Made by a program: the position numbers and the translations under genes. The notes below the pieces were generated by a model. The model was not told the origin of the DNA and did not search any database. It saw nothing but the letters and a program-made list of their open reading frames with translations. A stretch of DNA of 64,000 nt, from NCBI GenBank assembly GCA_010094025.1, contig ML991847.1, positions 1 to 64,000 on the forward strand, given 5' to 3'. This stretch comes from Viridothelium virens (lineage: Eukaryota > Ascomycota > Dothideomycetes > Trypetheliales > Trypetheliaceae). This document shows, piece by piece, positions 21,339-35,100 of this stretch; the stretch's first letter is position 1; each line of letters begins with the position of its first letter.

Positions 21339-22198
21339 CTTGATTCAACGCTGTATGATCTGGCACGTGTCTAGAGCTTTCCGAAGTCTGATTCTATTCT
21401 TGAGTATTGAGAAATGCAGAGGATCGATTGTGTTCAGAAAGGTAGGCTTTGGCTCCATTTATACTTTTGCGGTAGGAAATATGAAGAAAGAAAACTGCCA
21501 TGACTAAAGGCTAGATGGGGCATCAGAAGGAAGGGGCAGCTATTCTACTCTGCGCTACACTCATAATGTTTGCCAACGGCTGCATCATTGCCCCAGTTAC
21601 ATCCGTTAAGACCGCACCCTGCATGCAAGGTAAATGCTGTGGCTACCAAGCTTGCACAGTATGTATGTAAGTGATCCACCACATGATTGGCCTTTTGAAC
21701 AGCGCGGCTCAAGGGCCACATTGACCGGTTTGTCGGCTTAGTCTGGGGGTTTTGAGAGGAGGTTAGGATGCCGGCATGCTCTGAATGCAGGAGGAGACTA
21801 GGAGGCTGCAGAAAATGCGGCAGCCAGTAGAGGAGGTGGCCGGCGAATGCGGCCGCTTTCTCCGCAGGTCGTGTGGTTGCTCCGCAAGGAGTCGTGGATT
21901 TGTGGATCGTGTGGGCGTGCACTACTGAATTATGGATGTGGCCGAGGCCAAGTCCACATCGGCGCGGAGAAGTGCTTTCCGTGGAGTACGTAAAGTCGTA
22001 TCCGAGACAATACTTGTGAGTCCTTCCTATGCGTCGGCTCACTAATCAAGTTCTTGATTCAATTTCGACCGTATCTAGAAATATCCCCTGACAAAATGCT
22101 AACAAGAAGCGTCTTTAAGATTGCGCCCAGCGGAAATTAATGACGTAGCTCCAGCTCGTATATTCATGCAGCCACTCGGACTTATGGCAGCAAAAGCG
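21339..22198. other. 860-bp gap between AKR and MFS genes
   Basis: Contains the promoter of the AKR gene (minus strand) and the 3' end of the MFS gene. A 165-codon minus-strand frame (21545-22042) is Cys/His-rich but has no family signature and no exon logic; I treat it as chance. No repeats or RNA genes are seen. Confidence 0.4.
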
Positions 22199-23813
22199 TT
22201 ATTCCGACCGCTTGCGTAATTTAGGTAATGCGAACCAGCAAAATTGCATAACGACAAAAAGTCCAATGCAAACAGGGTGAAGTACGAAAGTCCCGACTGC
22301 CTGCGCTAGAATACCCGTTGTGAATGGCGCGATGGCACCTCCTGAGCTACCTGCTGAGGAGATGAAGCTTATGGCCGTCATTTGGATATTGCGAGGCAGA
22401 AGTCTGGTGAAAACGGACGCTGAGCATGGATAGACGGGTCCAAGGAGCAGACCCAACACAGCGACAGCGACTGATCATGCTATTAGTCCCTCTATGAGCC
22501 TGCTGAAGAAGATGGATGAACTGACCTGCATCGCCAATGACGTTTGGAACTAGCCAGACCAGCAATTGGAAAGCCATCGATCCTGCGATTAACCCATATA
22601 CAAAGCCCTTTTCACCCAGCCGGTGCGCTACGTGGCTCAGTGTGAATCTTCCAACAGTAATCCCACCCTATGATCTATGTCAGCGGACGCGTTCTGATTC
22701 GAAAGTATTGCATCAATCGAGACTTACCCAGAAACCAGCGGTCACATAACCAACATGAGCAGGATCTCCTCCACGATAATTGATCAAGAATGAAATAACC
22801 CACCCAGATATTGAGACTTCAGCCCCTTGATATGCAAAGATAAACAATGCTCCAAAAAGCGTCGTCTTGTTCTTCAGTGCTTTCATCAGGAGTTGTCGCT
22901 TTCCTGGTAAACCGGTTTCCTGGGCTGCTCTCTGGCTAACTGTTCGCTCAAGTGCACTCATCAACTGTACTCCGGCTTCTTTCTCGTAGCCTCGATATGC
23001 CCACCCACTGAAAACGAAAGCTACCATTCGAATTCCTAGAGCGATAAGGTAGAATCGCGACCAGACAATGCCGTGGCTGACCATGCTCGTCGCCATGATA
23101 GGACCAACAGTACCGCCAATTCCGTACGAACCATGACCCAACCCCAGCATGACGGTCGAGTTGGTCATATTAGCTAAGAACACATTGTTCAGAGCGAGTG
23201 TGATTGCCATACCAAGACCGAGCAGCAAAAAGGCTACTACGACGACTGGGAAAGGAGGGGTGCAGACAACAATAACGTAACCCATTAGGACGAGTGCTTC
23301 TGCGAACATCAATGACTTTCCTCGGCCGAATCGCGACGTCAAGAAGTCCGTGATAAAGGCAGCGGAAATGAAGCCCAGAGCGTTCGTTACGAAAATTAAG
23401 GAAACGACGGCATATCCGATTCGATAGTCCTTTTCCATGTACGGAATCAGAGCACCTGGTGCGGCGTCATTGAGACCATTTCCGAATTGTTCGATGCAAG
23501 CATGCAAAACACGCCATTTGTTCATTGGAGGAGACGATAGGCTTTGAACAACGTGTGTTCCTTCATGACTAGGAGTTGCGGGACGACTACTCTCAAGCTG
23601 ATTGGGCGTCTTTGGTGTTGTTGGACTTTGCGGGATTGACTGCTGCTCCTTCTGAGAGGATGGTCCATTATACTGATGACCCCAGGTAAATTCATCAAGC
23701 TCTACGCCAGATGGTGAGTTGACGGACGCTGCAGGCTGATGTACGGCAGGAGGGTCTTTGATAGCAGAGCTTTGGTCGATGTCGATAAAAGCCCCCAAGG
23801 TATGCGAGGCCAT
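22199..23813 (-). CDS. Major facilitator superfamily transporter (fungal BSC6/FucP-like)
   Basis: Polytopic membrane transporter, substrate unknown. Minus-strand exons 23813-22728, 22667-22526 and 22470-22199 give 499 aa. A disordered N-terminal tail of about 95 residues (Pro/Ser-rich) precedes the first half, which starts near WRVLHACIEQFGNGLNDAA. RFGRGKSLMF matches the loop 2-3 signature of MFS proteins. FLLLGLGMAITLALNNVFL and LGLGHGSYGIGGTVGP are membrane segments of the N-half. A cytoplasmic loop (about 285-320) separates the halves. The junctions restore AGFWGGITVGRFTLSHVAHR and GDAVAVAVLGLLLGPVYP. The layout resembles fungal Bsc6-like sugar or small-molecule MFS proteins, but that family assignment is tentative. 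Confidence 0.88.
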
Positions 23814-24541
23814 TGTTGATAAGGCTGACGGACTTTGATTGATCAGGATGGAAACGAAAGAGAGTTCAATCCACGAAAGACTTATAGCGTGAAGAAGAGA
23901 AAAATTTCCGCGAAAGAGGAGGATAAAAACGATGAAGTTGTTGGGACATTATTTGACGATTGACGTCCGACCTTACCAATTTCAATGCTTCATAATCAGC
24001 AGCGTACGAGTCACAGTTCCTAATAGGCAAAGTTGCGATGCCTTGCATCACTACTCCACCAAGATTTCCAATCTCCATGCGGAAGTCGTTCCGAGAAAGT
24101 TTCCTGGTTGTGACATCGCCGCCGTAGTTAACACTTTTGGACTCGCCTAAGTTTCCCCGCATGTGATCACAACGCTCGGATGGCTTCACCCCGAGCCTGC
24201 GTCATTGTTTACTCTCTACGGCTGTCCAAGATTACCGTTTGCCTTGTTATGAACCCCGCGGTCCATACAAACTTTCGACATCTACAACTACTCTGAATTA
24301 GGCAAAATTGAAGGATATCATGCCTTGATCTGATAGTATTATTAGTTTTTGGATTCGCATTTGATCCAAAATGACCAGTCCCTGTCGTCGTTGAGCCATC
24401 TTCGAATCGAAGTTCTCCATCCCATCCGCGTCTAAGGCGCCGCACGAGGCCCACAACCACCTTGATATTATTTTCCACTATCCTACAAACTACCAAGCCC
24501 CGCAGAATCAACATCAGTACACTCCCCAGCACCTATCCACG
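23814..24541. promoter_or_regulatory. Divergent promoter MFS / EIF1AD-like
   Basis: About 730 bp between divergently transcribed genes. Only short open frames occur on either strand. It is expected to contain both promoters; no defined element is called. Confidence 0.45.
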
Positions 24542-24976
24542 ATGCCCAAACCCCGGCGCAACATCGAATCCGTGGCAGAATCCACTCTCTATCCTCCCCC
24601 AACGCTCCCCCCGACCCAATCCATCGCCTGTGTCGTCAAAGCCTCCGGGAACAACCTCTATACCGTACAGCTCCCATCCCAGCAGACGCTGCTCGTCGAG
24701 CTGCCTTCGCGCTTCCGCTCCACGATCTGGATCAAGCGGAATGGGTACGTCGTTGTGGACACAGCGGCGCTGGCGGGCCGGGATAATAAGCTGGGTGGGG
24801 AGATTGTGAATATTGTCGGGGATGAGAAGGCATGGCGGAAGATGGGATATTGGCCGGAGGACTTTACGAAGGCAGATATAGTGGCGAGACAGAGTCGAGA
24901 GGAGGATGGGGAGAGCGAGGAAGAGTCGACTGTGGGGAAGATGCCGCCGAGTGAGGATGAGGACGAGGATGGTTGA
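24542..24976 (+). CDS. EIF1AD-like S1/OB-fold RNA-binding protein
   Basis: Single exon, 144 aa. The central eIF1A-type OB fold runs from about residue 25 (QSIACVVKASGNNLYTVQLP) through LLVELPSRFRSTIWIKRNGY to VVVDTAAL. EIVNIVGDEKAWRKMG leads into the helical part. The C-terminus is an acidic tail (SEDEDEDG). This layout fits the eukaryotic EIF1AD family rather than eIF1A itself, which is longer at the N-terminus and has a different tail. Human EIF1AD acts in late 40S ribosomal subunit maturation; the same role here is inference. It converges on URA2 downstream. Confidence 0.85.
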   Translation: MPKPRRNIESVAESTLYPPPTLPPTQSIACVVKASGNNLYTVQLPSQQTLLVELPSRFRSTIWIKRNGYVVVDTAALAGRDNKLGGEIVNIVGDEKAWRKMGYWPEDFTKADIVARQSREEDGESEEESTVGKMPPSEDEDEDG

Positions 24977-25635
24977 GGTGCTTGGAGGAGGGCTGGATTG
25001 GACCAGACTCCGGAGGAAAGAGACCATGGATCAATTTTATGGGCGACCAATAAGTATGGAGCTGGTACATATTGGGCGGCTTCTCAAAACGGTGATATTG
25101 GACGGCTGGTGACGGTTTCAATGGAGTCTGCCCGTCATAAGGGAGGTACAATTTGCTGCAGAAAGCCTCACGCACCTTTCTCAGAATGCGGCCCAGGAGG
25201 TATGGTAAACATGATTTAGCTCTCACCATTGGGTGCGCTGCGAATGGAGTGAAATCATCAAAATACTTACGCATCTATAGTTAATTCTGCCAGCCAGCCG
25301 GTCCAACTACCGCTCCCTGGAAGTCGCCCGAGTCGATCAATACATCCAGAGCGAAGCCAACGTGTAAAGCTGAATAGCGAGAGTCGTGCGAGAGTCTCCG
25401 TGATTCCAATGGTGATGATATACGTCATGAAAGATAAGCAAGTCGTTAGATGCTAGAGTAAGGTAAAATTCACGGACTATATTTTGCATGCTATATAATA
25501 TATACTAAGCTTGGTAAGAGAATGCATGTGAATTCATCCAGACCTGCAGAGCATTGAACCGCCTAAGTACTTTTCCCAGAACCTGCAATCCCCAACTTTT
25601 CGACGAACAGGACTGTTACCTCCCGCGCTGCGAAA
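24977..25635. other. Intergenic region between convergent genes
   Basis: About 660 bp, AT-rich near 25480-25510, holding the 3' ends of the EIF1AD-like gene and URA2. No gene is supported. Confidence 0.4.
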
Positions 25636-28600
25636 TCACGGAGCCAACACGAGCGCCAGCAATGCCATGCGAACATACATACCGTACTTCATCTGTAACC
25701 CATTAGCTTTGTCTGCACACGCGAACCGAATCAGCAGAATGATAGAGCACCTACCTGTCTAAAATATGCCGCCCGTGGATCAAAGTCCACTTCCTCCGCA
25801 ATCTCCATATTCCTCGGCAGCGGATGCATAACGACCATATTCGCCTTCGCCGCCTTCAGCGTCGTATTATTCACCACAAAAGCATCCTTAACGCTTTCAT
25901 ACAGCGCCTCGTCCTCAAACCGCTCCTTCTGCACGCGCGTACAGTACAGCACGTCCGACCTGGCAACCACATCCTCCGACAACTCCGTCTGCTCCACCCG
26001 CAACTGCCCGCGGCTCTTCAAGCCCGCACACACCTTCTCCGGCAGCGCGAGCGACGCCGGCGCTACCAACTGCACGCTGACGTCGTAGTGCTTGAGCAGC
26101 TCGCACAGCGAGTGCACAGTGCGCCCGTACCGCAGGTCGCCGAGAAACGTGATCGTCAGCCCGTTGACCGTGCCCAGCTCTTCGCGTATGGTGTACAGGT
26201 CGAGGAAGGCCTGGGTTGGGTGTTCGCGCGTGCCATTGCCCGCGTTGAGGATGGGGACGGGTGAGTATTTGGCGGCGATCGAGGCGGAGTCGTCGTTCCC
26301 GTGGCGCAGGACGATGGCGTCGCCGTAGGCCCCCAGAGTGCGGATCGTGTCTTTCAGGGACTCGCCTTTTGCGGTGCTTGAGTGTGACTCGGTGATGGGG
26401 ATGCTGACGCCGCCGAGGCGTCGCATTGCGGTGTCGAAGGAGACGAGGGTCCGCGTGGAGGGCTCGTAGAACATTTCGTGGAGGACTTTGCCTTTGAGGA
26501 TGTCGAGGCAGCCCTCGCGCTCGACGCCGAGTCGCATTTCGGAGGCGACGGTGAAGAGGAGGTGAAGCTCGTGTCGCGTGAATTGGTTGACGGAGATGAT
26601 ATGTTTGCCCTTGAAGGGTGAACTCCGAAGGAGTTGGTGGAGTGAGGGCGATTTCGTAGCTTGTGCTCCTTTAAGATCGGTCATCCCGTCGATTTGTGCC
26701 CCAGGAGCAGGCACAAAAGTCTGATAGTCGACTTCACTAATTTCCAGATCGTATTTGCGCACAAGCGCTTCGATTAAGATTTTGGCATTTTTCACATTTG
26801 TGACTAGTGGAGTCTGATAGTCAACTGCCATGCGGCGTGTCCGATAACCTTTGCTAACATAACTGGCGGGACGCCGAAAGCGATTGCTGGATGGCAGATT
26901 GATATAAAGATCGATCAAGGCATTTGCTAAATGTTGCGTGAGCGAGTATTCCGGCTTCTGGTCCGCCTCATGCCCTCTTAAAGCCTCGAGATATTTCGTG
27001 GGGATGCCATGTTCTTGCAGGTAGTCGGCCGTTCCGGCAGTCGCGAAAAGATTGTAGCCAAGCTCATGCAATTTCCTGACCGATGGCAGCATCTCCATCT
27101 TGTCCTTGAAAGAGCCAATGGAGAGCAAAATATTCTTTCTTGGGAGTTTGAATCCCGTAGAAATTAGCGCTTTGGTATAGGCCTCATACTTTGTTCGACC
27201 AAAGCAAGCGACTTCGCCAGTAGAAGCCATTTCGACACCAAGAACTGGATCGGCACCAGACAAACGCGAGAATGAGAATTGTGGTACCTTCACGCCAACG
27301 TAGTCCGATGGTATGGCCACTGTCGGATACTCCTTGACTGGTAGGCCCGCCATGGCTTTGGTGGCCATTTCTATTAAATCGACACCCATCACCTTCGACA
27401 CGAAGGGGAAAGACCTCGAAGCACGAACATTGCACTCGATGACTTTGATGTCATTATCTTTGGCGATGAACTGGATATTATACGGACCAGTAACGTTCAG
27501 CGCATCTCCAATTTTGCGCGTTGCATCTTCAATCCTGCGTACAGTTTCTGGGTCAAGATCTTGTGGTGGCTGTATCAATGTAGCATCACCAGAATGGACG
27601 CCAGCGTTTTCCACATGCTCAGAAATGAAGTGTCCGATCATTTTGCCGTTCCTAGCCACTGCATCCATTTCAATCTCCTTGGCATTTTCAATATACTTCG
27701 TGATCACTACAGGATGATCTTTGGATACGTCTGCTGCTTGCTGGAGATAGTTTGCAAGATCGTCCTTGGAATAAACGGTGTTCATTGCGGCTCCCGAAAG
27801 CACATATGATGGTCGAACGAGCACGGGATAGGTGACCTTATTACAAAATTCGTTCGCCTCGTCGAGACTTGTTAACTCCTTCCATTGAGGTTGATCGACT
27901 CCTATTCGATCAAGCATGCGGGAGAATTTGTAACGATTCTCGGCGGTATCAATCATCTCAGGCGACGTACCCAAAATCTTGACACTGAGACGGTACAAAG
28001 GTACGGCGATGTTGTTGGGCGTTTGTCCGCCCATTGAAAGCATGACTCCACTGGAAGATTCTAGTTGGTAGATGTCAAGGACTGTCTCGAGAGTGATGTT
28101 CTCAAAATACAACCTATCAGCCTCATCATAGTCGGTGCTGACTGTTTCCGGATTATAGTTGACCATGACGGTCTTGTAGCCTTGATCTCTCAGTGTGCGT
28201 ATTGCTCTGACAGAACACCAGTCGAATTCCACGGATGATCCAATCCTATAGACACCCGAGCCGAGAACCATGATTCCATTGTCGTTGAAAGCAATGTCGT
28301 GTGAAGCTCCGTTGTAAGTGAGGTAGAGGTAGTTCGTGTAAGCTGGAAATTCCGCTGCAACGGTATCGATCTGTTTCACCATTGGCGTGATGCCAGCATC
28401 AACTCGAATTCGGCGGACTGCCAATTCGTTCGAGTCCCAAAATTTGGCCAGTTGTCGGTCAGCAAAACCTAGCTGTTTTGCTTTTTGCAGTAGATCCGTC
28501 GGGATCGTCTTACTGTTGTATCTTGTCATCAGTCTCCCAAAATCGCTGAGACCTTTGAGCCTTGTCAAGAACCATTTATCTATCTTGGTCAATTCCCATA

Positions 28601-31315
28601 TCTTGTCCACGCCATAGCCACTGTGCATTGCGTTTGCCAAAGCGAACATTCGTTGATCTGATGGAGTTTGCAGCTCAGTGTCAATGTCAATAGACATCAA
28701 CGCCGTTGTCTCGTTGAATCCAAGGTTATTGACATCTACTGCTCGAATGGCCTTTTGGATCGCTTCTTCGAAATTGCGCCCAATGCTCATCACTTCTCCG
28801 ACACTTTTCATTGAAGACCCAAGCAACGTCGATACTCTCGTGAACTTTTTCAAGTCCCAGCGCGGGATTTTGACAACGACGTAATCAAGAGAAGGCTCGA
28901 AACATGCACAAGTAACTTTGGTGACAGAATTCTTGATCTCGTTTAATGGAATTCCGAGCCCCAGCTTAGCTGCAATAAAGGCCAAAGGATAGCCGGTGGC
29001 CTTGGATGCGAGGGCTGAAGATCGCGAGAGACGGGCATTGACTTCAATAATACAATATTCTCTCGAATCGGGGTTCAAAGCATACTGAATATTGCATTCA
29101 CCCACCACACCCAGATGACGGATGACATTAACAGCTGTCGTCCGTAGCATGTTGTAGTCTTCGTCCGAAAGTGTTTGGGATGGTGCAACGACGACAGAGT
29201 CCCCTGTATGGATACCAAGTGGGTCAAAGTTCTCCATGTTACAGACTGTGATACAATTGTCGTGGGCATCTCGAACGACCTCATATTCGATCTCTTTCCA
29301 GCCTTTCATACTCCGCTCGATAAGGACCTGTGGACTTGCAGCAAATGCTCGGTTGCACAGCTCGACCAAGCCATTTTCAGCTTCTGCAAACCCACTTCCG
29401 AGACCGCCCAGAGCGTAGGCAGCCCGAACAATGACTGGATAGCCAATATCTTTTACCACGCGTTTAGCCTCTTCGACCGAGCTTGCAGATGCAGACTTTG
29501 CACAGCTTTCGCCAATCGATTCTATACTACGTGCAAAAAGTTCACGGTCCTCAGTTGTGATAATTGTATCGATCGGAGTTCCAAGCACTCGCACCCCGAG
29601 ACCTTCGAGCTCATCTTTGAGCTGGATTCCAACCTGCAGGGCAGTCTGGCCTCCGAAGGTGACGTAAATCGCATCTGGCCGTTCATGGACGATGACTTTC
29701 CGGACGAATTCTGCATTGACTGGAAGAAAATAGACCTTATCTGCAAGACCCTTTGACGTCTGTATTGTGGCAATATTAGGATTGATCAGAATGGTGTAGA
29801 TTCCTTCCTCCTTCAACGCCTTGATAGCCTGGCTTCCAGAGTAATCGAATTCACCAGCCTGACCGATGCTCAGGCCTCCACTACCCAAGACCAGAACCTT
29901 TTTCACATGGACGCGAGGATTCATGGATTGGTTTTCCAATAAATCACCACCTGGAAAACGGACCGGTTGGGATAGATGTGCGGGTGAAGCTAGAGTCTTC
30001 TTGATGGTATTAATGAAGATATCGAAAAGAAATTCAGTATCCCGAGGTCCAGGAGCACTCTCTGGATGGAACTGCACACTAAAATATGGCCGAGACACAT
30101 GGTGAATGCCTTCGTTGCTACCGTCATTTGCATTGACGAATAGCTCTCGCCAATTCTGAGGAAGCGTTCGCGAGTCAACCGCATATCCATGGTTTTGAGA
30201 CGTGATATAGCATCTTCCAGAAAGCAGATTTGTACACGGGATATTGTGGCCTCGATTCCCGAACTTCATTTTCATAGTATCCGCACCAGCTGCTCGAGCA
30301 AGGAGCTGATGACCCAAACATATCCCGAATATAGGTGTCTTTCCCTCTTGTAGCGCCAAGGCAAGGTGTTGAACAGTTTTCTCCATCATGGCAGGATCGC
30401 CCGGTCCATTCGAAACAAACAAGCCGTCATATTCACGACCAGCTTCCTTGTGAAAGTCATAGTCCCATGGCACAAGCTCGACCTCTACACCTCGAGACAC
30501 CAGGCAGCGAAGTTGATTGTATTTGAAGCCCACATCTACGAACAAGACACGAATTGGTCGCCCTGAAGGGTGCTTTAGTGCAGTGGAAGGATTGGGTGAA
30601 TAGACTCGTGGTGATTTTATAGAGACTATTTACAGGTCAGAAGCAAGCAAGCAGTCTTGTCGCCGTGAGGGATTAAATTTCTCTCACCCTCTGCTACCAA
30701 GTTCAGTCCATTCGGATCCTTCCACGGTACGTCCTCGAAACTCAGGTTTGAATAGCCATGCTTAAGGCTTCCATTGACCACACTGGTGGTTCTTGCAGTG
30801 CCGTTCGCAAGACCGGGCGGACTGTGCAATTCTTGTTGCTGGATTAGGAGGCGACCAAGCATGCTACCTTCTTCACGAATCCGCTTCGTCAACTCTCGTG
30901 TATCGATGCCATAGATGGCGGGAACATCCTGTTCCTTCAGCCATTGACCCAACGAGGACGCAGCGAGATGGTGGGAAAAATCTTCACCGGAGTATGAGGC
31001 AACTATTAACCCAGCAATGTGAACTTCAGCAGCTTCAAAATGAGCTGGGAGATCTTTGAGTAAGGCATCTCGTGCTTCTCGGGATGGCACACCATAATTG
31101 CCAACCAGCGGAAAGGTCACGACAAGAATCTGGCCGCGGTAGGAAGGGTCAGTAATTGACTCCGGGTATCCCACCATGCCCGTCTGGAAGACGAGCTCGC
31201 CGGCCACGCTCTTAATTGCCCCAAAGCTGTAGCCATAGCCGAATCTGTTGGTAGACTCGACCTGAGGGTGCTTGAGCTCAAGAGCCACGACTGGATATTC
31301 ATTGTCGAGCTCCAT
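25636..31315 (-). CDS. URA2: CAD-type carbamoyl-phosphate synthase / aspartate transcarbamylase lacking the DHOase-like domain
   Basis: Catalyses the first two steps of pyrimidine synthesis and is normally inhibited by UTP. Minus-strand exons 31315-30688, 30625-25755 and 25692-25636 give 1851 aa. Order: glutaminase domain ([13 protein letters not shown] nucleophile Cys; [11 protein letters not shown]), two CPSase halves from about residue 455 ([39 protein letters not shown]), then the MGS-like allosteric region ([10 protein letters not shown] to YLEALRG). ATCase runs from about residue 1550 ([42 protein letters not shown]). The small last exon restores [18 protein letters not shown]. Related fungal proteins are about 2200-2250 aa and carry an inactive DHOase-like domain of roughly 350-400 residues after IDYQT. 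Here VDYQT is followed by a short linker and then [15 protein letters not shown], so that domain is absent. The frame is intact and no intron is suggested there. Confidence 0.95.
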
Positions 31316-32124
31316 GCCGGCTAGTCAAGCTCTTTGCAAGACTGCAGCCCCTCGACTACTAAATGAAGCGGGGTGGAAAGCAGGTGGGTTGCATGCCAAG
31401 CTTCGCGTCGAGATTTTGCACTGTGCAGCATCAGATCTGGCAAATCTGAAAGCTAGCGCACTTTGGCAAGGTACGCTAACACCCTAATTGGCCATAGTCC
31501 GAGTACTTCGCGATCCCTGTTTTGGCACATGTTGTGGGGCTTCGACACCTCAACAAGTCGGACTTGTTGCCGAACACGGTGTGAGCTTCGGTTCAGCAAT
31601 CGGTTCAGATGGCGAGAGCGATGCAGGTGGACGAGGAGAGTCTCTGTGCCACAGATGACGACAGATGCCCGATGATTTTCCAAGAGTGATGGTCAATGAC
31701 AAGGCGATATCAGAAAAAGCGGTGGACAGTGCACCAGGTTGTGCATGCATGTGCGTCAGGCGGATGCAGCGCCATAAGATGATCCCTGCAGAGAGTAAAC
31801 AAGCCCCAGCACCCCATTTCCCCCATGTGGTGGAGATAGGGAACTGAGGGATCGCATGCAATTCTGCCCGCATGACCCTGATTCAATCTGTTCCACGCTA
31901 CCGTCCCGAGATGGTGTACACCCCTTGCTTGATGAATTCATGAGGCAGCTACTGCCTGTGGCGTTGAGCTTAGTACCTCTTTGACCGATATTTGTTTCCC
32001 CTTCCTATCGCCACTGATATGCCGCTCTACTCTCCATTTTTTTACCAGGCGTAGTACATTGTCGGCGTCGTTGTAACAGGCCGTTGCAAGTTGGGAAATT
32101 TGGCGTCGCCGAGCACTGGAGGAG
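31316..32124. promoter_or_regulatory. Divergent promoter URA2 / cation channel
   Basis: About 810 bp between head-to-head genes. It contains only short open frames. No binding site is called. Confidence 0.45.
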
Positions 32125-35100
32125 ATGCTTTCATCGTTATTTCGTTCGAAATCAAGAAGGCATCAAGATCGGTCAACCTATTCCTCGCGATATGGCAGCC
32201 TTGCAGCAAATCAACGACACCAGGAGGATGAACAACGATATTATACAGAGCAAGACTATACGGAAGCATCTGCCGACGACGATGATGAGAACTACGATAA
32301 TGAAGCGGAACCGTACGACGAAGTTATCGAAGAAGATGAAGAGGTGAATGAAGATGACGAGGCCGGACCACTTCTACCTATCTTTTCAGCTGCGCACCTA
32401 GGTATAAGCCATCTCAAGCTACAGAAACATGCAGGCTAATGATGAAATCTGCAGATCGCCTCCCTGTGTACAATACCACCCACGCTATCCGATTGCTTAT
32501 CGTTCAAAGATGCGAGACTACTCTTTCGTGGGATCAGCTACGATCACCTCAGATATCTCAATTCATGGTCAAACCTATACAGCAGCAGATCAGAAATGAC
32601 AATAACTTCTCAAGAGCCACTTTGTACGCATTGATTGCAAATTGCCTTCAGTTTCAGAGAGAGGGACAAACCAATCCTGGCAATGTGGGTGTCAGCAAGA
32701 CTCGCGCATCCTTGGCGGAACTACTAGCAATTCGGCTGCTGAAAGAATTCTCGACACGTGAGCTGATTGATGCTCTCTCTTATGACTTTGACCCTTTGCA
32801 AGGTTTCGAGGGAGCTGTTTCCAGCGGCGCACAAACACCGGGCATACAAAAGATCCGTGCTCAGTCTCGATCTACTCGCATCTCAACTCTTGAGATCGCC
32901 ATCAAAGCGCAAGCGAAGAAGTTTCTAGCTCACCCATTGGTAGTGAAACAGCTTGAGGCAATCTGGGCAGGGAAAATCGTTTTCAACAATGCTGCTGATA
33001 GTCTGCATCGAAAACAAGAAAGAATTGCTGTCAAGATCCGCAGAAGCTATGGTACAATGCTAGATCCCTCCTCAGCACATCAGGATTATTTCACCAATGG
33101 AAATAGAGCCCTGAAGCAAAACGAGGAACGCGAAACAGTGGAGATGAGTAAGAGGCGTTCCGTCACCATTTACAATCCCAGGGAAGCATCTCTCTTTAAG
33201 CTTTCCCGTCTCCGAGTACCACGCTATAGACAGCTGTTCAGTACATTGTCGTTTGCCATCATGCTTGGACTGTTTCTTGCTGTACTTATCCAGGGATCAC
33301 TAGAAATTTCTGCACTGGAGGTTGTCTTCTGGTTTTGGAGTATTGGGTTCATGCTGGACGAGTTGGTCGGCTTCACCGAGCAAGGCTTCGGGCTTTATAT
33401 TATGAGCGTCTGGAACGCTTTTGACTTAGGGATCCTATTACTTTTCGTCGTCTACTACATCCTCCGCCTGTATGGAATCCTCATGTCTGACGATCAGAAA
33501 CATCAAATTGCAAATTGGGCCTACGACGTCTTAGCTTCCACTGCAGTCCTGCTATTTCCCCGCCTATTCTCCGTCCTTGATCATTACCGTTATTTCTCAC
33601 AGCTTCTTATCGCTTTCAGGCTGATGGCGATGGATCTCCTGGCCGTTCTGATTCTGATTCTCATCAGCTGTAGCGGCTTCTTCGTTGCCTTCTCGCTCTC
33701 GTTTGCAGACGAGGACATTGATCCAAGCAATGTCGTATATGTCTTGTTCCAAATACTCATGGGTTTCACACCAGCAGCTTGGGACAAATGGAGCAGCTTC
33801 AATATGCTCGGGAAGATCATAATGACGCTGTTCCTCTTCATTTGTCATTTCTTGGTCGTGACTATCCTAATCACCGTACTGACAAATTCGTTCATGGCGG
33901 TTGTTCAGAACGCAAACGAGGAGCATCAGTTCCTTTTCGCAGTCAATACAATTTCCATGGTCAAGTCAGATGCTCTTTTCTCGCACATTGCGCCTACAAA
34001 TGTCTTCGGCTGGCTGGCATCTCCTTTGCGATGTATCCTACCGTTCCGTCAATTTATCAAGGTCAACCGAACTATCATCAAGATCACGCACATTCCGATC
34101 CTCTTTCTCATCTTTGCGTACGAGCGCGTCATTTTGTCTCACATGGCCTACGATCTCACGGAATTTGTCGAGCAACGTAGCAGTGACTTTGGTAAGGCGC
34201 CTGCTTTTGTCCCATCGAACGGTATAGATCTCTTCAGCCCGGGGAGGCGTATGCGAGAGCCGTCTGTTGCGACGTTCCGAAAAGATCAAGCTCTTGCGGA
34301 AGTATTCAGACGGCCTTTCCGAGGAGACGCGATTGGAGGGACACCGCGCCTTGGAGGGACACCACGACTTGAAGGTACAGATAGGAAGAAACCAGCAGAC
34401 GCAGTCGATGACTGGATGCAAAATGTTGGTGACCAGGGAGGTGCAAGTCCTCCTCTGGAGGAGCCTCGCTCGGTCCTTGAGAGACTCGACCGTGGCCCCA
34501 GGTCGCGACGATCTGGAAGATTCAGAGGCGCAAGTACTTTCAGACGTGAACTGTCTGCAATGTCGAGATCTGTCATGTCTGATCCCGAGGAACGTGTGAC
34601 TAAGGTCACTTCGAGACCACGCTGGAACCAAGGCGAACAGCAGCTCAAACCCATCGACGGCTCAGGCGAGCTACCTCAAGAGACTGATGCTGATGACGGA
34701 GATGACGAGCTCGTTACTAACGATGATGTCGACAATGCGACCTCAGATCGGCGAAGGGATGGAAGCAGAGCCGACGACGACGAGAGCCAAAGGGAAGACG
34801 ATAATGATATCGTTTCCGCCGTCGTAGATGACTATGAGGAAAGCCCCACGACTGCAAGGCGTTCTACACCGACCAATCCTATGCTTACATCCTCTTCGGT
34901 TCAGCAACCTATGTCCGACTACATGCAATCGCACAGTCCAAAACACCAGCCACCTCGACCAACTCGAGTCCCTCATAATCGCAATGTTTCAAGCACCACT
35001 ATCCTATTTAGCCCGCTCCCAGAACAAGACGGCGCATCCACCCTTTCCGCATCTCCGAAACGCCGTCCTCAAACCGCTCGCCACATCACCAGCACTCTCC

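Noticed and set aside
21545-22042. 165-codon minus-strand frame
   Set aside because: Composition looks random, no homology recognised, and it lies in the AKR promoter/MFS 3' region.
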